A stretch of DNA of 64,000 nt from positions 2,832,001 to 2,896,000 of the forward strand of contig NZ_CP080590.1 in the NCBI RefSeq assembly GCF_019504385.1, given 5' to 3'. Position numbers and translations under genes: made by a program. Source of the stretch: Devosia salina. GTDB taxonomy: Bacteria; Pseudomonadota; Alphaproteobacteria; Rhizobiales; Devosiaceae. Position 1 is the first letter of the stretch, and every line of letters begins with the position of its first letter. Below, in pieces: positions 50,222 to 57,513 of the stretch. Below the pieces are notes generated by a model that worked only from the letters and a program-made list of their open reading frames with translations, was not told where the DNA came from and made no database searches.

Positions 50222-51127
50222 ATGTCCCGTCCCCTCGCCTCCGCGCTTCTCCTGCTCTGCACCATGTTCTGGGGCTTTGCCTTCATCGCCCAGAAATCGG
50301 CCATGGATTCCATGGGACCGCTCACCTTTGCCGGCGTCCGTTTCCTCATCGGCGGCCTGCTCATCCTGCCGCTGGCTCTGCATGAACTGCGCCGCAAGGC
50401 GATCCGGCTCACCGGCACGCACTGGTTCTTCATCCTGGCCATGAGCACGGTGTTCTTTCTCGGCTCCTGGCTGCAGCAGGCGGGCTTGGCGACCACCACG
50501 GCCACCAATGGCGGCTTCCTCACCGGGCTCTACGTCTTCTTCGTGCCGCTGCTTGGCTTCCTGCTGTTTCGCACACGGCCGCACCCGGTGGTTTATGCCG
50601 GCGTGCCGCTGGCACTGGTCGGCATCTACTTCCTCAACGGCGGCGGTCTCGACACCTTCAATGGTGGCGACTGGCTGATCGTGGCCAGCGCCGTCTTCTG
50701 GGCCATGCACGTCATCCTGCTGGGCCATGTCGCGCGCATGACCGGCCTGCCTGTCTTCGTATCCTCCATCAGCTTCCTGTTCGCCGGCATCGCCGCCAGC
50801 GCCATTGCGCTCGGCACCGAGGCCCCGACATTGGAAGCCATTTCCGTCGGCTGGATCGAGATCGCCTATGCGGCCGTGCTCTCGACCGCTGTCGGCTTCA
50901 CGTTGCAAGCCATCGGCCAGCAGCATGTGCCGCCGGCCAATGCCGCCATCATCCTGTCGGCAGAAAGCCTGTTCGCGGCTCTGGGTGGCGCGGTGGTGCT
51001 GGGTGAAAGGCTGCCGGCGATCGGCTATGCCGGTGCTGCGCTCATCTTCACCGCCATCCTGCTCGTCGAGGCCATCCCGGCCCTCTGGGCCCGGCGCAAG
51101 CCGCACGAGCCGCGCATCGTCAACTAG
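50222..51127 (+). CDS. DMT-superfamily (EamA) transporter
   Basis: A 301-residue inner-membrane protein with ten transmembrane helices arranged as two EamA repeats (TMFWGFAFIAQKSAMDSMGPLTFAGVRFLIGG and ASAVFWAMHVILLG...). The last part holds AESLFAALGGAVVLGERL, the signature of the second repeat. It probably exports a metabolite or amino acid. Preceded by repeat B and followed by repeat C. Confidence 0.93.
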   Translation: MSRPLASALLLLCTMFWGFAFIAQKSAMDSMGPLTFAGVRFLIGGLLILPLALHELRRKAIRLTGTHWFFILAMSTVFFLGSWLQQAGLATTTATNGGFLTGLYVFFVPLLGFLLFRTRPHPVVYAGVPLALVGIYFLNGGGLDTFNGGDWLIVASAVFWAMHVILLGHVARMTGLPVFVSSISFLFAGIAASAIALGTEAPTLEAISVGWIEIAYAAVLSTAVGFTLQAIGQQHVPPANAAIILSAESLFAALGGAVVLGERLPAIGYAGAALIFTAILLVEAIPALWARRKPHEPRIVN

Positions 51128-51130
51128 AGC

Positions 51131-51231
51131 GTTATCAGCAAACGCGGACACCACTTTTGCGGTTCGAAAGCGCGACAAACAGATGACCTTCCCGCTCTGA
51201 TTTCAATCAGAACGGGAAATTTTCTAGCGCT
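51131..51231 (+). repeat. Palindromic repeat, family C copy 2 with terminator-like stem
   Basis: CAGCAAACGCGGACACC-ACTTTTGCGG, then GTTCGAAAGCGCGACAAACAGATGA, then a long stem TTCCCG-TCTGATT / AATCAGA-CGGGAA (51189-51218) followed by ATTTTCT. The first part is shared with 25666 and 55811. The stem could terminate the transporter transcript. Confidence 0.8.
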
Positions 51232-51250
51232 TGTGCGGCAGCCGCAGCCG

Positions 51251-51631
51251 CTACTCCACATACCGATACATCTGGTAGCTTTTGCAGATCACGAAGGCGA
51301 CGCAGCCCTTGAGCGTAATCTGGTCGGCGCTGACCTGGGTAATGGTCCCCGCCGCCGTCTGCCCATAGATATGCAGGTCTCCCTTCCACTGATTGGGCCG
51401 GGTCTGCTGCGCATGATCGATCAGCAGCGTGTTGAGATAGGGCAGGTTTTCCGCATTGTCGGCGCCATTGCCCAGCCACACCAGTTCGGCGCAAAGTTGC
51501 GTGCCATCGCCGCATAGGGTCACGTCATAACGCGAATCGCGCATCTCGATTTCCCACAAGCCCACCGGCGAGGCCACTGCCGGCGCAGCGGCCAGGAGCG
51601 CGGCGGCTATTCCCAGTCCCGCCCGCCTCAT
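51251..51631 (-). CDS. DUF2147 secreted protein, copy 2
   Basis: A 126-residue protein with signal peptide (MRRAGLGIAAALLAAAPAVA) and the DUF2147 body: SPVGLWEIEMRDSRYDVTLCGDGTQLCAELVWLG, QWKGDLHIYGQTAAGTIT, KGCVAFVICKSYQMYRYV. It overlaps the upstream paralogue stop by four bases, so both are co-translated. Cys positions are shared between the two. Members are periplasmic or envelope proteins of unknown role, probably lipocalin-like. Confidence 0.9.
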   Translation of the reverse strand: MRRAGLGIAAALLAAAPAVASPVGLWEIEMRDSRYDVTLCGDGTQLCAELVWLGNGADNAENLPYLNTLLIDHAQQTRPNQWKGDLHIYGQTAAGTITQVSADQITLKGCVAFVICKSYQMYRYVE

Positions 51632-52017
51632 GGGACGAGCCGATACATCTGATAGGTCTTGCAGACCACCAGGAAGGCGCAGCCGGATAGGGTCAACTGG
51701 TTCTCGCTGCGTTGGGTAATGGTGCCGCTGAACCTTTGTCCGAACAGATGCAGCGTACCCTTCCACTGATTGGCGCCCACGGGCGTCAGCATCTCGGCCA
51801 TGGGCCGGTTGAGATAGGGCTTGTACTGCTCGTTATAGTCGACGTCGGACAGCCAGACGAGCTGGCCGCACAACCTTGTGCCGTCCCCGCACAGATTGAG
51901 CGAGAAACGGGTGTCGCGGGTTTCCAGCTCCCACACGCCCTCGGGTGAGGCCAGGGCCGGCAGGGTCGGCGCAAGGGAAACAAGTGCGACAGCAAGCCAT
52001 CGGGTAAAGTTGTGCAT
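51628..52017 (-). CDS. DUF2147 secreted protein, copy 1
   Basis: A 129-residue protein with signal peptide (MHNFTRWLAVALVSLAPTLPALA) and SPEGVWELETRDTRFSLNLCGDGTRLCGQLVWLS, QWKGTLHLFGQRFSGTIT, SGCAFLVVCKTYQMYRLV. Roughly half identical to the downstream gene, so a tandem duplication. A GTTCAG-N5-GTTCAG direct repeat lies 47-63 bases upstream, shared with two SH3-domain genes nearby. Confidence 0.92.
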   Translation of the reverse strand: MHNFTRWLAVALVSLAPTLPALASPEGVWELETRDTRFSLNLCGDGTRLCGQLVWLSDVDYNEQYKPYLNRPMAEMLTPVGANQWKGTLHLFGQRFSGTITQRSENQLTLSGCAFLVVCKTYQMYRLVP

Positions 52018-52063
52018 TGGGGGCCTCTGGAAGTTCTGCTGCATCAAGCCTGGCGTCCGCCAT

Positions 52064-52080
52064 CTGAACCCAAGCTGAAC
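52064..52080 (-). promoter_or_regulatory. GTTCAG direct repeat (11-bp period) before DUF2147 operon
   Basis: On the minus strand GTTCAG-CTTGG-GTTCAG. Two identical half-sites one helical turn apart are typical for OmpR/PhoB-type response regulators. The same arrangement occurs at 53379 and 55004. Confidence 0.65.
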
Positions 52081-52274
52081 GGACTCTCCAGGCAATAAAT
52101 GCGGCCCTGCAATAGTGTCGTCACGTCTCTGTCATTTACCATCTCTAGGGTCCGCCCTGTCCCGGCTCCCCCCATTGGCCAGGATCGCCGACCCCGCGTT
52201 CCCCAACGCCGCGCCGGCATCGGAAGGCCCCGGACCGCCAACTCCCGGCCTTCCCGACCGATCCATTCGGTCCT

Positions 52275-52302
52275 GGCCGCCTGCGGGCGGCCTCTTTTTT
52301 TG
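52275..52302 (+). terminator. Orphan rho-independent terminator
   Basis: GGCCGCC-TGCG-GGCGGCC stem followed by TCTTTTTTTG. The nearest upstream plus-strand gene is the transporter ending at 51127, which is separated by two minus-strand genes. Confidence 0.8.
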
Positions 52303-52377
52303 TGGAGCGGGACGGTTTTTGCCTCGCCCCCATCTCCGCCCTGCGCCAAAACAGAACTCGAACTTTCGGGCGCGAGA

Positions 52378-52971
52378 ATGGCCAAGCTCTACTTTTCCTA
52401 TGCTGCGATGAATGCAGGCAAGTCGACCCTGCTGCTGCAGGCGGCCTACAATTATCGCGAGCGGGGCATGCGCCCCCTGCTCTACACATCCGCCCTCTAC
52501 GCCGAGGAAGGGGTGGGCCTCATCACGTCACGCATCGGCATCGCCGAGGAGGCCGAACTCTATGCGGCCGGTGACGACCTCTACCAGTCCGTCCGCGACT
52601 ACCACGAGGAATCCAAGGTCGACTGCGTCTTTGTCGACGAGGCCCAGTTCCTCACCCGCGACCAGGTCTGGCAATTGGCGCGCGTCGCCGACCGGCTCAA
52701 CATCCCCATCATGTGCTATGGCCTGCGGACCGATTTTCAGGGCAAGCTCTTTCCCGGCTCCATGGAGCTTCTGGCTGTCGCCGATGCCCTGCGCGAAATC
52801 CGCACCATCTGTACCTGCGGCGCCAAGGCCACCATGGTGGTCCGCCAGGACATGTCCGGTCGCGTCCTCACCGATGGCGACCAGGTGTCGATCGAAAAGT
52901 CCGTCTATCTCTCCCTCTGCCGCAAGCATTGGGAAGAGGCGGTTGGCCGCTGGCCGGTGAAAGGACCCTGA
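52378..52971 (+). CDS. tdk: Thymidine kinase
   Basis: A 197-residue type II thymidine kinase. The P-loop is MNAGKSTLLLQ (about 13), the Walker-B-like CVFVDEAQFL (about 86) contains the catalytic Glu, and GLRTDFQGKLFPGS is the lasso region; four Cys in CTCGAKA and LCRKHW form the structural zinc site. It salvages thymidine to dTMP. Co-directional thioesterase follows 3 bases later. Confidence 0.96.
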   Translation: MAKLYFSYAAMNAGKSTLLLQAAYNYRERGMRPLLYTSALYAEEGVGLITSRIGIAEEAELYAAGDDLYQSVRDYHEESKVDCVFVDEAQFLTRDQVWQLARVADRLNIPIMCYGLRTDFQGKLFPGSMELLAVADALREIRTICTCGAKATMVVRQDMSGRVLTDGDQVSIEKSVYLSLCRKHWEEAVGRWPVKGP

Positions 52972-52974
52972 CAA

Positions 52975-53364
52975 ATGCACACAGACGCGACCGAGCCGAA
53001 GGGCGCCCTCACCATCCGCACCCTCGCCATGCCCGCCGATACCAATCCGGCCGGTGACATCTTCGGCGGCTGGGTGATGAGCCAGATGGACATTGCCGGG
53101 GCCATTGCCGCGGTCGAGCGCGTCAAGGGCCGCGTCGTCACCGTGGCCGTGGACTCCATGACCTTCATCGCCCCGGTCAAGGTGGGTGACGTACTCTGCA
53201 TCTATACCGACATCCAGCGCATCGGCACCACCTCGATCACCGTGGGCCTCGAAGCCTGGGTGCGCCGCAATCGCCTAGACGACCGCACCAAGGTCACCGA
53301 GGCGCGCTTCGTCTATGTCTCGCTCGACGAGAACGGCCAGAAGCGCCCCATTCCAGCCACCTGA
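52975..53364 (+). CDS. YciA-type acyl-CoA thioesterase
   Basis: A 129-residue hotdog-fold thioesterase. The catalytic Asp region is DTNPAGDIFGGWVMSQMDIAGAIAA and TVAVDSMTFIAPVKVGDVLCIYTDI follows, both typical of YciA. It hydrolyses acyl-CoAs in the cytoplasm. It starts 3 bases after tdk, so the two are an operon. Confidence 0.94.
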   Translation: MHTDATEPKGALTIRTLAMPADTNPAGDIFGGWVMSQMDIAGAIAAVERVKGRVVTVAVDSMTFIAPVKVGDVLCIYTDIQRIGTTSITVGLEAWVRRNRLDDRTKVTEARFVYVSLDENGQKRPIPAT

Positions 53365-53378
53365 ACGGCTCCGCTCTC

Positions 53379-53395
53379 GTTCAGACTGCGTTCAG
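53379..53395 (+). promoter_or_regulatory. GTTCAG direct repeat before first SH3/crystallin gene
   Basis: GTTCAG-ACTGC-GTTCAG, same half-sites and period as at 52064. A -10-like TTATCT follows at 53407. The leader to the ATG would be about 170 bases. Confidence 0.62.
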
Positions 53396-53589
53396 CCAGA
53401 CTTTGCTTATCTCCGTCTCAACACACCGCTGGTGCGTTGGGGCAATTCTTCTGTTCGCAAGTAAACGCACCGCCGGAACTCTTTACCCATCGACTTCGTT
53501 TCTGGAGTCACGAACAAAATGGCAAGGCTGCCGCACAGCGTCGTTCCGGAGGTCCGGAACCGGAAAAGCCGCGCCGGAGGGAGCATGTC

Positions 53590-54252
53590 ATGCATCGTCA
53601 GACCCGCAAGAGAATTCTGAACCTGGCCACTGGCGTCGCCGTCGCCGCCGCGGCGGTCGTGGTCTTCCTGCCCGCCGCCCAGGCCGCGCCGGGTACCGTC
53701 ACCACCAATGTGAATGTGCGCTCCGGCCCCGGCACCAACTACGCCGTGGTCGATGTCGCGCGCGCCGGCCAGCAGGTCGATGTGCAGCGCTGCCAGGGTT
53801 CCTGGTGCTATGTGGTCAAGTCCGGCCCCGACGGCTGGGTCTCGGCCAGCTATCTCAGCGCCAGCGGCCGTCCGGTCAACCCGTCCAATCCAGGCATTTC
53901 CTTCGGCTTCACCATTGGTGGTCCCGATGGCCCGCAGATCAGCATCGGCGTGGGCAACCAGCCCCAGCCGCCGCGTCCCGGGCCGCGCCCGCCCGTCATC
54001 CAGCCCGTGTATGACGATGTCTGCTTCTACGACCGCACCCGCTTCCGGGGCGACAGCTTCTGCATGAGCGATGGCGAGGCTATCCGTGACCTGCGCGGCT
54101 GGACCGACCGCATCTCGTCTTTCGACAATCCCGATGGCCTGGAAGTTCAGGTGTGCTCGCAGCCCAATTTCCGCTCCTGCCGCACCTATACCACCGGCGC
54201 TTCCTCGCTGGGTGATTTCGACGACTACATCGCCTCGGTCCGTGTGCGGTAA
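53590..54252 (+). CDS. Secreted SH3b plus beta/gamma-crystallin-like protein, copy 1
   Basis: A 220-residue protein with signal peptide (LATGVAVAAAAVVVFLPAAQA). Residues about 35-95 form a bacterial SH3 domain (NVNVRSGPGTNYAVVDVARAGQQVDVQRCQGSWCYVVKSGPDGWVSASYL). A Pro-rich linker leads to a domain about 140-220 with VCFYDRTRFRGDSFC and the crystallin-type calcium motifs TDRISS and DDYIAS. This domain is also called peptidase inhibitor I36. Likely an envelope or extracellular protein binding peptidoglycan and calcium. Confidence 0.88.
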   Translation: MHRQTRKRILNLATGVAVAAAAVVVFLPAAQAAPGTVTTNVNVRSGPGTNYAVVDVARAGQQVDVQRCQGSWCYVVKSGPDGWVSASYLSASGRPVNPSNPGISFGFTIGGPDGPQISIGVGNQPQPPRPGPRPPVIQPVYDDVCFYDRTRFRGDSFCMSDGEAIRDLRGWTDRISSFDNPDGLEVQVCSQPNFRSCRTYTTGASSLGDFDDYIASVRVR

Positions 54253-54274
54253 CGCCCAGCACCTGCCCTCTATC

Positions 54275-54305
54275 GCGCCGCCCTCCTGGGCGGCGCTTTG
54301 CTTTG
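54275..54305 (+). terminator. Terminator after copy 1
   Basis: GCGCCGCCC-TCCT-GGGCGGCGC stem followed by TTTGCTTTG. Confidence 0.85.
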
Positions 54306-54359
54306 CATCGCGGCACGCGCCGCGCTAAGTTCGGCCCGCTCACAAAGGTGGATATTGCC

Positions 54360-54932
54360 ATGCGCTCGATACTTGCCCTTGGACTAGCCTTCGCCCTCTG
54401 CCTGCTCCCCGCCACCCCCGCTTTGTCCGAAACCGCTGCCGGCAGCCACGGCTGGAGCCGCGAAACGCTGGTCCTGCGCAGCGGCCCCGGCGCTGCCTAT
54501 GACATTACCGGCGAGATCCCCGCCGAAGTCGCCATCAAGGTCCTGCGCTGCCAGAAATTCTGGTGCAATGTCGATGGCCCGGGCGGCCGCGGCTGGACCG
54601 GCAAGGCCGCCGTCGATTTCGGCAAGGACCCCTATTGGCCGATCCTCGACCCCGATAATGAATGGCCCGATCTCGAGGGCGGCCAGATGTGCTTCTTCGA
54701 GGGCACAAACTATACTGGGCGCTCCTTCTGCGCCGGCACCGGCGAAGTCTTTCTCGACCTCGCCACCTGGGGCTGGGACAACCGCATCTCCTCGATCCAG
54801 GTGACGACCGCCACCAGCGCCGCCATCTGCCGCGACCGCTTCTTCCAGTCCTATTGCGAACGTATCGTCGAGAGCCAACCCGTGCTCACCCGCTATCTGC
54901 GCGACAGCCTGTCCTCCATTCGCGTCTATTGA
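54360..54932 (+). CDS. Secreted SH3b plus beta/gamma-crystallin-like protein, copy 2
   Basis: A 190-residue paralogue with signal peptide (MRSILALGLAFALCLLPATPALS). SH3 part: LVLRSGPGAAYDITGEIPAEVAIKVLRCQKFWCNVDGPGGRGWTGKAAVDF. Crystallin part: MCFFEGTNYTGRSFCAGTG with DNRISS; the second calcium motif is weaker (RDSLSS). The linker is short and lacks the Pro/Gly-rich spacer of the other two. No GTTCAG repeat is seen upstream, so it may be regulated differently. Confidence 0.88.
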   Translation: MRSILALGLAFALCLLPATPALSETAAGSHGWSRETLVLRSGPGAAYDITGEIPAEVAIKVLRCQKFWCNVDGPGGRGWTGKAAVDFGKDPYWPILDPDNEWPDLEGGQMCFFEGTNYTGRSFCAGTGEVFLDLATWGWDNRISSIQVTTATSAAICRDRFFQSYCERIVESQPVLTRYLRDSLSSIRVY

Positions 54933-54955
54933 CTCCACGTTCAGTTTCGACCCGT

Positions 54956-54988
54956 GAAAGGCCCGGTCTCCGGGCCTTTCCTGTTTTC
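54956..54988 (+). terminator. Terminator after copy 2
   Basis: GAAAGGCCCGG-TCT-CCGGGCCTTTC, an 11-bp stem, followed by CTGTTTTC. Confidence 0.88.
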
Positions 54989-55003
54989 GCGCCTAAATGC
55001 GGC

Positions 55004-55020
55004 ATTCAGCCAGGGTTCAG
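55004..55020 (+). promoter_or_regulatory. TTCAG direct repeat before third SH3/crystallin gene
   Basis: ATTCAG-CCAGG-GTTCAG with 11-bp period, as at 52064 and 53379. A -10-like TAATCC follows at 55034. The ATG is 71 bases downstream. Confidence 0.62.
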
Positions 55021-55090
55021 CGCAGAAACCGCCTAATCCCCTCAGAAACGGGCCGCCCCGCGGCCTGTCACAACAGATGAGGGAAACCCA

Positions 55091-55732
55091 ATGTCCATCC
55101 AGCGCATCACCTTTGGCGCCAGTCTCGCCGCCATCACCCTGCTCTCCACCCTGGCCGCTTCGGCCGCCCCCGGCATCGCCACCGGTGCCGTCAATGTCCG
55201 GACCGGCCCCGGCACCGGCTATGCCAAGGTCGGCACCCTGGCCAAGAACGAAGTCGTCGATGTCAAGCAATGCCAGGGCTCCTGGTGTTTCGTCGATCGC
55301 GACGCCGGCACCGATGGCTGGGTGTCCAAGAACTACCTGGCCGCCTATGAGGGTGGCGGGGGCGGCGGTGGCAGCACCGATATCCCGTTCAATTTCGGCA
55401 TGAGCGTCGGCCCGGGCGGCCCGAGCTTCTCCTTCGGCATCGGCGAGGCACCCCCGCCGCCCCCGCCGCCAGCCCCACCGGTTCCGGCCAAGGCCTGCTT
55501 CTTCAAGGGCAACAATTTCACCGGGGCCCAGTTCTGCGTCGCGGTCGGCAATGACGATCCGCACCTGCCCGGCGGCTGGAACGACACCATCTCGTCCATT
55601 CGCCTCCAGGGCGGCGCCCAGGTCACCGTGTGCAAGAACAACTGGTATGCCGGCGCCTGCACCACCTATTCGGCCGACAAGCCCTCGCTGGGCGGCTACA
55701 ACAACGCCATCTCCAGCTACCAGGTCTTCTGA
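55091..55732 (+). CDS. Secreted SH3b plus beta/gamma-crystallin-like protein, copy 3
   Basis: A 213-residue paralogue with signal peptide (ASLAAITLLSTLAASA). SH3 part: AVNVRTGPGTGYAKVGTLAKNEVVDVKQCQGSWCFVDRDAGTDGWVSKNYL. A poly-Gly and poly-Pro linker follows, then CFFKGNNFTGAQFC with calcium motifs NDTISS and NNAISS, both complete. Closest to copy 1. Gene order, shared domains and separate terminators show repeated tandem duplication. Confidence 0.9.
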   Translation: MSIQRITFGASLAAITLLSTLAASAAPGIATGAVNVRTGPGTGYAKVGTLAKNEVVDVKQCQGSWCFVDRDAGTDGWVSKNYLAAYEGGGGGGGSTDIPFNFGMSVGPGGPSFSFGIGEAPPPPPPPAPPVPAKACFFKGNNFTGAQFCVAVGNDDPHLPGGWNDTISSIRLQGGAQVTVCKNNWYAGACTTYSADKPSLGGYNNAISSYQVF

Positions 55733-55756
55733 TCCGGTCACCCCACCCGGACGCAA

Positions 55757-55791
55757 ACAGGCGCCGCCCAGCAGGCGGCGCCTGTTCTCTC
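55757..55791 (+). terminator. Terminator after copy 3
   Basis: ACAGGCGCCGCC and GGCGGCGCCTGT form a 12-bp stem with a 5-base loop, followed by TCTCT. T-run is weak but the stem is strong. Confidence 0.75.
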
Positions 55792-55810
55792 GGGGCGCAA
55801 GGAGCCCTTT

Positions 55811-55866
55811 CAGCAAAAGTGGACGCCACTCTTGCGGTTCGAAAGCGCGACAAGGCAGGCAGATGA
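55811..55866 (+). repeat. Palindromic repeat, family C copy 3
   Basis: CAGCAAAAGTGGACGCCACTC-TTGCGGTTCGAAAGCGCGAC then CAGATGA. Near match to 51137-51185; the GTGG/CCAC arms form a hairpin. Confidence 0.85.
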
Positions 55867-55983
55867 GGCCCTGTCCCATGGCCCATAGGAGCCACTTCCG
55901 CGCCAAAGGGCGCAGTATTATCTTGGGCGCCGCGCGCAGAGTCGTCAGCCCGGCGCCTCGCGCCAATTGGGGGGAAATTCATC

Positions 55984-56358
55984 ATGCCAGCCATGGCACA
56001 CCTTTACTTCCGCACGGCCATACTCTTCCTGATCGCAGGCATCTGCATCGGCATCTACATGTCCATGAGCGGCAATTATGCCGTGGTGGGCGCCCACGCC
56101 CATATCAACCTGCTCGGCTGGGTCACCAGCGCCCTGTTCGGCACCTATCTGGCGCTCAACCCGGCCAAGGCGACCGGCCTGCTGCCCCGCCTGCAATACA
56201 TCATTTATGTGCTGGGCGTGGTGGTCATGGGCGGCTCGCTCTACCTGATGCTCGATGGCAATACCGCCATGACGCCGGTGGTCGCGGCGGCCTCGCTGAT
56301 CGCCTTTGCCGGCGTCCTGCTCTTTGCCGTCATCATCTTCATGCCGGCCCGCAAATAG
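55984..56358 (+). CDS. Four-helix membrane protein resembling haem-copper oxidase subunit I
   Basis: A 124-residue protein with four hydrophobic helices. GAHAHINLLGWVTSALFG near residue 35 mimics the His-rich helix of oxidase subunit I, with two histidines that could bind haem or metal. Similar short proteins occur in many proteobacteria and are sometimes labelled subunit-I-like. No oxidase partner gene is near. Function unknown. Confidence 0.8.
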   Translation: MPAMAHLYFRTAILFLIAGICIGIYMSMSGNYAVVGAHAHINLLGWVTSALFGTYLALNPAKATGLLPRLQYIIYVLGVVVMGGSLYLMLDGNTAMTPVVAAASLIAFAGVLLFAVIIFMPARK

Positions 56359-56382
56359 CGGGTCACGGCGCGCTGGCAGACG

Positions 56383-56886
56383 TCAGCGCGCCTCTGCCAC
56401 CGCGGCGGGCGTGGCCCGCCCGATCACCCTGCTGGTGAGTTTGTCGAGGTCGCCCAGCAAGGGCGCGTAGGGCTGCAGGTCGCAGCCCCGGCACATATCC
56501 TGCTCGGCAAACACCAGCGCATCGGCATAGCACGCCGCTTCCTCGACCCGCATCTCGGCTCCGTCGATGACCACGGCGTCCAGGCAATCGAAGCAATGCA
56601 TGGCGACCTCGGTCAAGAGGTGCCGGCCGGCCAGCCCTGCCAGGTCGCGCGTCAGCGCGGCCCATTCGCAACCCTTTACGGCGTCCCCCTCGCCCCAATT
56701 GCGCAGCAACGCCACCAGCGGGGCGACGGCACCGGCAATCTGGGAATCCACCTCGGCCCTGAGCGCCGCGATCGAGCGGTCCGCGGACATGTTCGCGCCA
56801 CTGCGATTGATCCCACCGGGACGCACCGCCTCGCGATGAAACTTGGTCTTGACCGTCACCAGGCGGCCGGTTTCCTCATTGGGCAT
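56383..56886 (-). CDS. Hypothetical cytoplasmic protein with conserved Cys
   Basis: A 167-residue protein from ATG 56886, overlapping the end of the upstream receiver gene by 11 bases. The sequence is mostly helical (RSIAALRAEVDSQIAGAVAPLVALLRNWG) with CFDCLDAV, CYADALVFAEQDMCRGCDLQPY providing six cysteines in two clusters, a possible metal site. I do not recognise the family. Translational coupling with the receiver protein suggests a common signalling role. Confidence 0.75.
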   Translation of the reverse strand: MPNEETGRLVTVKTKFHREAVRPGGINRSGANMSADRSIAALRAEVDSQIAGAVAPLVALLRNWGEGDAVKGCEWAALTRDLAGLAGRHLLTEVAMHCFDCLDAVVIDGAEMRVEEAACYADALVFAEQDMCRGCDLQPYAPLLGDLDKLTSRVIGRATPAAVAEAR

Positions 56887-57442
56887 CGGCGTCCTCCAGT
56901 GAAATGATCTGCTCGTCGCCCTGCCGGCGCTTGGGCACGCCCTCATGGTCTTCCTCGCGGAAGCGACGGTCCGGGCCGAAATAGGTCGGGCTGTCCCAGA
57001 ACGGCCGAGGCCGGCGGGCAATCCAGTTGATGCGGTCGTAGAGCACCACGGGCGCCACCGGCTTGGACAGCACGAAATTGGCCCCGCAATCGCGCGCCTG
57101 GCCCACGCTGATGCGCCGCGCCGTGCCCATGGTGATGATCATGGGAATGGCACGGCGGGGATGCTTGGCATCGAGCCGGATGGAGCGCACAAAATCGATC
57201 CCGCTGCCCATCCGCCGTTCCTTGCCCGGCCCGGGCAGGTCGACCGCGCAGATCAGGAAGTCGACGTCGCGATCGTTGAGCAGCCGCACCGCCGTCTGCG
57301 CATTGGCGGCCTCATGCACCGTCTTGGCGCCGAAGCCATAGAGCAGGCGCCGGAACAGTTCGCGATACAAATCGCTCGGCTCGGCTACCAGAAAGCCGAT
57401 TTCCGAGAGATTGACCGAGTCTTCCGCAAATTTGAGCGCCAT
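56876..57442 (-). CDS. Atypical receiver-domain response regulator
   Basis: A 188-residue protein. The receiver domain covers about 15-140, with the phospho-Asp in FLICAVDLPG (about 60), the switch Thr in IIITMGTA and Lys in FVLSKPVAP. The C-terminal ~45 residues (WDSPTYFGPDRRFREEDHEG) form a short conserved tail seen in rhizobial receiver proteins. No DNA-binding domain. It is coupled to the downstream Cys-rich protein. Confidence 0.87.
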   Translation of the reverse strand: MALKFAEDSVNLSEIGFLVAEPSDLYRELFRRLLYGFGAKTVHEAANAQTAVRLLNDRDVDFLICAVDLPGPGKERRMGSGIDFVRSIRLDAKHPRRAIPMIITMGTARRISVGQARDCGANFVLSKPVAPVVLYDRINWIARRPRPFWDSPTYFGPDRRFREEDHEGVPKRRQGDEQIISLEDADAQ

Positions 57443-57513
57443 GATGAATACGTAGTCTAGCGGAAAACTGCTGATACTCCCTTAAGGACGCGCCCCAATT
57501 TGCGGCGCGCCGA

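Larger units (their letters stand above)
52018..52377. other. Intergenic region with orphan terminator
   Basis: A 360-base gap between the DUF2147 operon and tdk. It holds the direct repeat at 52064 and a strong plus-strand terminator at 52275 with no plus-strand gene before it. A short untranslated RNA between about 52140 and 52300 is possible; I found no clear promoter. Confidence 0.5.

Noticed and set aside
52129..52135. CTGTCAT as a PHO box near the DUF2147 operon
   Set aside because: Only one half-site is present; the sequence 11 bp further on does not repeat it.
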